Origin: an uncultured Actinomycetes bacterium
Lineage (GTDB): Bacteria; Actinomycetota; Thermoleophilia; Solirubrobacterales; Thermoleophilaceae
Assembly (NCBI GenBank): GCA_946481495.1
Contig: CAMLNW010000029.1
Location: 1-16,228 of the forward strand
Reading direction: 5' to 3'
Length of the DNA: 16,228 bases
Part shown: positions 13,973 through 16,228 of the stretch, piece by piece
Layout: each line of letters begins with the position of its first letter
Position numbering within the stretch: position 1 is the first letter of the stretch
Translations under genes and position numbers: made by a program
Notes under the pieces: model-generated
Database searches by the model: none
What the model saw: only the letters and a program-made list of their open reading frames with translations
What the model was told of the DNA's origin: nothing

Positions 13973-14006
13973 GGTAGACGGTTAAGTCTACCGTGCATGG
14001 TAGAGT
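13973..14006 (+). promoter_or_regulatory. compound operator and -10 box of the PadR gene
   Basis: Three half-sites alternate in orientation: GGTAGA (13973-13978), TCTACC (13987-13992) and GGTAGA (13999-14004). The first two form the perfect GGTAGAC-N6-GTCTACC, and the last two TCTACC-N6-GGTAGA. A TAGAGT (14001-14006) overlapping the third half-site ends 8 nt before the ATG at 14015 and is a good -10 for a leaderless transcript. A repressor bound here would block the promoter, so autoregulation by the PadR product is the natural reading. Confidence 0.6.
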
Positions 14007-14014
14007 TAGTGTGG

Positions 14015-14356
14015 ATGGCTCGTAAACCCCGACGAATCAGTGATGAGACGGCCACGGTTCTCCGACTGTTTCTCGACGAACCGACGACGGAGCGCTTCGG
14101 GCGGGAGATCATCAAGAACACTGGTCTGAAGTCGGGGTCCCTCTACCCGATCTTGAGCCGGCTGCAGGACCTGGGCCTTCTCACCTCGACTTGGGAGGAA
14201 GAGGATGCCGCTGCGGCTGCGCAGCGGAGACCAAGACGGCTCTACAGGCTAGATCCAACCAACGCCCAGCAGGCGGAGACGGCGTTCGACGAGTGGCAAC
14301 AGGCTAAGCGTGTCAATCGCGTCATTCGTTCTGATCTGAAGGGTGTAGTGGGATGA
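14015..14356 (+). CDS. PadR-family transcriptional regulator
   Basis: 113 aa from ATG 14015; an ATG at 13997 would add six residues but lies inside the operator and upstream of the -10 box. The family signature is plain: REIIKNTGLKSGSLYPILS (the recognition part of the winged helix), RLQDLGLLTSTWEE and the wing strand RPRRLYRLD. The short C-terminal helix is the dimerisation arm, making this a small (subfamily-2-like) PadR. Its stop overlaps the ATG of the next gene by 4 bases (ATGA), so regulator and membrane protein are coupled, a standard arrangement in which PadR controls its own operon. Effector unknown. The three half-sites directly upstream fit dimer binding. Confidence 0.88.
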   Translation: MARKPRRISDETATVLRLFLDEPTTERFGREIIKNTGLKSGSLYPILSRLQDLGLLTSTWEEEDAAAAAQRRPRRLYRLDPTNAQQAETAFDEWQQAKRVNRVIRSDLKGVVG

Positions 14357-14847
14357 ACAGCGTTTCAGCTCTGTTAGTCGTGGGAGGCATGTCTCTGCTC
14401 TGGGCTGTTGCCGGCGTGATCCGCGAGATCCGGGCCAAGCTAGCCCGACGAGCAGCGGACTGGCTGATTCCAGACGGGCAAGCGTGGACGGTGCGCATAG
14501 CCTTCGCCTTAGCGATTGTCGCCCGATGGGTGCAACCGCAGACGGAGATGTACTTCGAGGCCCGAATCGCTCGTGTCCAATGGCGACCTGCGTTCTGGAC
14601 CGGACCCGACGAGGCACTAGCCGAGTTGGCAGCGGACCTCCGTGCCGAGGAACGTGTAGTGGATCCGGTCAGATTGATTCTGCCGGTTGTGCGCATGGCA
14701 GTAAGGGCACGATTGCTGTGGGCTCTCCCCATGCTTGCCGCTACAGCTTTTCTCTGGGCTTGCATGCCCATTCTCCGGAGTGTCGAGTTCTACCGGTGGA
14801 TGCGCCGACTCGGGTCTAAGCCGGAACGGCCTACTGACGCCGACTAG
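14353..14847 (+). CDS. membrane protein of unknown function, coupled to PadR
   Basis: 164 aa with two clear membrane helices, about 5-23 (ALLVVGGMSLLWAVAGVI) and 120-141 (LLWALPMLAATAFLWACM), and a less certain amphipathic segment at 46-60. The middle (about 62-118) is charged and probably cytoplasmic or peripheral. I recognise no family. The 4-base overlap with padR makes it a partner gene under the same operator; PadR-linked membrane proteins are often transporters or stress-related, but nothing here shows transport function. The C-terminus is short and charged. Confidence 0.7.
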   Translation: MNSVSALLVVGGMSLLWAVAGVIREIRAKLARRAADWLIPDGQAWTVRIAFALAIVARWVQPQTEMYFEARIARVQWRPAFWTGPDEALAELAADLRAEERVVDPVRLILPVVRMAVRARLLWALPMLAATAFLWACMPILRSVEFYRWMRRLGSKPERPTDAD

Positions 14848-14880
14848 CGCGGCGTCAAACCACTGTCAGCGGAGGGTTGC

Positions 14881-14906
14881 GTCTGCGGTCTGTAGATGCC
14901 GCAGAC
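14881..14906 (+). promoter_or_regulatory. perfect hairpin with a start codon in its loop
   Basis: GTCTGCGG (14881-14888) and CCGCAGAC (14899-14906) pair perfectly; the 10-nt loop holds the ATG at 14896. A GGAGGG at 14871-14876 is the only Shine-Dalgarno-like site and lies 19 nt from the ATG. The structure could restrict initiation or be a protein-binding palindrome. An alternative register pairs GGTCTG (14887-14892) with CAGACC (14902-14907). Confidence 0.55.
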
Positions 14907-15303
14907 CGCTCCGCCTGACACCGCCGCCGCAGCCGTCGAGTCGCCCCGCCGGGGTGACTTCAAGCGCTCGGTCGCCCTCGCTGCGCTCGGCGGTGTCGTC
15001 GCGGTCGTCGTTGCCGTAGTCGCGCTCGGAGGCGGCGACGGCGAGCGAGTAGACCGTCCGACCGTGCAGGCGGCTTCGGAGCCGACCTGGCGGCACGGGG
15101 AGTCGACGTTGCCGGCGGCCTGGTTGGTGCCGGATCGGCGCGAGGCGCCTCGGCCGAGCCGAACTGTCGAGACTCCGGTCCCGTCGGCGCCTGCTCCGGT
15201 TACGGCGGCTCCCGTGGTGTCGGCGCCCACTGCGCCCGTGCCGGCGGCGCCGACGTTGCCGCAGCCCGCCCAGCCGGGGGAGGACTTCACTTGGCAGCGG
15301 TGA
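14896..15303 (+). CDS. single-pass membrane protein with Pro/Ala-rich extracytoplasmic tail
   Basis: 135 aa. An N-terminal cytoplasmic stretch of about 24 residues precedes one membrane helix (about 25-46, ALAALGGVVAVVVAVVAL), then GGGDGER and a low-complexity Pro/Ala/Val-rich outer part to the C-terminus. An in-frame TAG directly before the ATG excludes an earlier start. The stop TGA overlaps the GTG of the next gene by 4 bases (GTGA), so the two are coupled. Its layout of helix, GGDxER-like junction and Pro/Ala-rich stretch recurs in the next protein. No enzymatic motif is seen; it may be a structural partner in an envelope complex, perhaps of the type IV secretion locus, which is inference from location. 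Confidence 0.65.
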   Translation: MPQTAPPDTAAAAVESPRRGDFKRSVALAALGGVVAVVVAVVALGGGDGERVDRPTVQAASEPTWRHGESTLPAAWLVPDRREAPRPSRTVETPVPSAPAPVTAAPVVSAPTAPVPAAPTLPQPAQPGEDFTWQR

Positions 15304-16228
15304 CGCCCCACCGGGCGGCCGTGGTCGACGGGCTCGTCGACTCCGAGACGTTCTTCGAGCGCGCAGCCCGCGGCGAGCGCGACGGCCAGGCCGCAACGGC
15401 CCCGCCCGACCATGCGCTCGGCGCGGCAGCTCTGCCGCGCACCCCGCCGCTGGCCCCTGTCCGGCCGCAGCCACGGCCCGACCGACACGATGATCCGCCG
15501 ACACCGGCACGCCGGCGTCCCGCCGCGCGTCGCGTCGCCATCGTCGGGCTACCCGCCGTCGTGATCGTCGGCGGCGCCGTTCTGGTCGCGGCGTCGGTCG
15601 GCGGCGATGAGCGCCAGGCGACATCGGCCGCAGTCGAGCGTGCGCCGGTGGCGCTGGCGGCACCCGCCGACGTGCTCGCGCCGCGTGCCTACGGCGTCAC
15701 CGTGCGCAGCGACGGACGCCTCGCCGGTGTCGTCTACGACCCCGGCAGCGGCGTGCGGTCGGTTGAGCTGGTCATCGACGGTCGGCGCCGAGACCTCCAG
15801 CGCGGCACCTGCCGGCCCGGTTGCCCGCCCGCGCTGCGGTTCTCGCTCGCCAGCGGCCCGATGGATGGGATACGCGCCGTCGAGGTCGTCGTCGCCGACG
15901 CGGCCGGCAACAAGGCGATCGGCTGGCAGACGCTCACGGCGCCCGCGCGCAGGCCGCTGGCGGCGAAGCTAACGGCCCGCCTCGAGCAGCCGGCGAGCGC
16001 CCACGCCGGCCAAGCCGTCGGCGGGCACCTCACCGACTCCGACGGCGTCCCAATCCGCGGCGGCCGTGTCGAGCTCGTCGGCGCCGCGCGCACCGACGAC
16101 GCGGTTTCGCGCGTGGCGGGGATCGCGACGACCGACGACGACGGCCGCTGGCGGATCTACGTCGACAAGTACACGAACGGCGGCGTGTGGACGGCGACCA
16201 GCTCCGACCTGAACACCTGGACCGGCCT
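15300..16228 (+). CDS. membrane-anchored Ig-like domain protein (3' end missing)
   Basis: The frame opens at GTG 15300, overlapping the previous stop by 4 bases, and runs off the right edge after 309 full codons. A 78-residue cytoplasmic N-terminus rich in Pro and Arg leads to one membrane helix (about 79-100, VAIVGLPAVVIVGGAVLVAASV), then GGDERQ and a Pro/Ala linker. Residues about 132-212 form an Ig-like domain (SGVRSVELVIDG, two Cys at 171 and 175, VVVADAAGN). From about 222 a carboxypeptidase-regulatory-like beta domain begins (LTDSDGVPIRGGRVEL, then TTDDDGRWRI). The Ig-like module resembles one in the secreted protein at 9674-11863. The product is probably an envelope protein with its bulk outside the membrane; its C-terminus is not visible. 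Confidence 0.7.
   Translation, partial: MTPHRAAVVDGLVDSETFFERAARGERDGQAATAPPDHALGAAALPRTPPLAPVRPQPRPDRHDDPPTPARRRPAARRVAIVGLPAVVIVGGAVLVAASVGGDERQATSAAVERAPVALAAPADVLAPRAYGVTVRSDGRLAGVVYDPGSGVRSVELVIDGRRRDLQRGTCRPGCPPALRFSLASGPMDGIRAVEVVVADAAGNKAIGWQTLTAPARRPLAAKLTARLEQPASAHAGQAVGGHLTDSDGVPIRGGRVELVGAARTDDAVSRVAGIATTDDDGRWRIYVDKYTNGGVWTATSSDLNTWTG

Noticed and set aside
13997..14014. Upstream ATG of the PadR gene
   Set aside because: It lies inside the operator palindromes and before the -10 box, so a transcript from that promoter would not include it.
1..16228. CRISPR arrays, tRNA or rRNA genes, insertion sequences, integrase
   Set aside because: No regularly spaced repeats, no tRNA-like cloverleaf, no transposase or integrase motif and no long terminal inverted repeats were found by reading both strands.

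Overview
The window reads as chromosomal DNA of a high-GC actinobacterium, most likely from Thermoleophilia/Solirubrobacterales. The main pointer is the protein at 11924-12580. It has an N-terminal membrane anchor, a stretch with a hydrophobic residue every fifth position, and a small Cys-containing C-terminal domain, an arrangement I recall as typical of that order. The sigma-factor fusion and the Ig-like secreted protein beside it fit the same group. This placement is from memory of families, not from a search.

Layout. 1-2016 is a patchwork. It holds the 5' part of an AAA+ ATPase of the DUF4143 type (minus strand, runs off the left edge), a TetR regulator with an AT-rich upstream region and an inverted repeat beside its start, and a decayed toxin-antitoxin pair (small ORF plus truncated MazF/PemK) that runs into a convergent nucleotidyltransferase. 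A 14-bp direct repeat brackets this decayed module (1311-1324 and 2083-2096). 2046-6396 is ordinary core-like sequence: on the minus strand a quinone oxidoreductase, a DEAD-box RNA helicase and a translationally coupled cyclophilin ending at a hairpin; on the plus strand a PfkB sugar kinase ending at another hairpin.

From about 6400 to the right edge the content is accessory. A VirD4/TraG-like coupling protein lies on the minus strand. Divergent from it is a three-gene run: a sigma factor fused to an anti-sigma-like segment, a probable membrane helix and a Pro/Gly-rich tail (8322-9635); a secreted multi-domain Ig-like protein (9674-11863); and a membrane-anchored stalk protein with a C-terminal Cys-containing domain (11924-12580). 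Then come a Schlafen/AlbA_2-domain protein, a PadR regulator with a compound operator translationally coupled to a two-helix membrane protein, and two coupled genes for single-pass membrane proteins, the last carrying Ig-like domains and cut by the right edge.

The most distinctive unit is 8109-12580. A plausible reading is a membrane-tethered sigma factor that senses something at the cell surface, co-expressed with two surface proteins and sitting next to conjugation-type machinery. This is inference from domain order and gene spacing. Supporting details are a consensus-like promoter, a leader of about 180 nt with several perfect hairpins, and short intergenic gaps with good Shine-Dalgarno sites. 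No integrase, relaxase, tRNA, rRNA or CRISPR array is visible, so the limits and mobility of the accessory region cannot be settled here.
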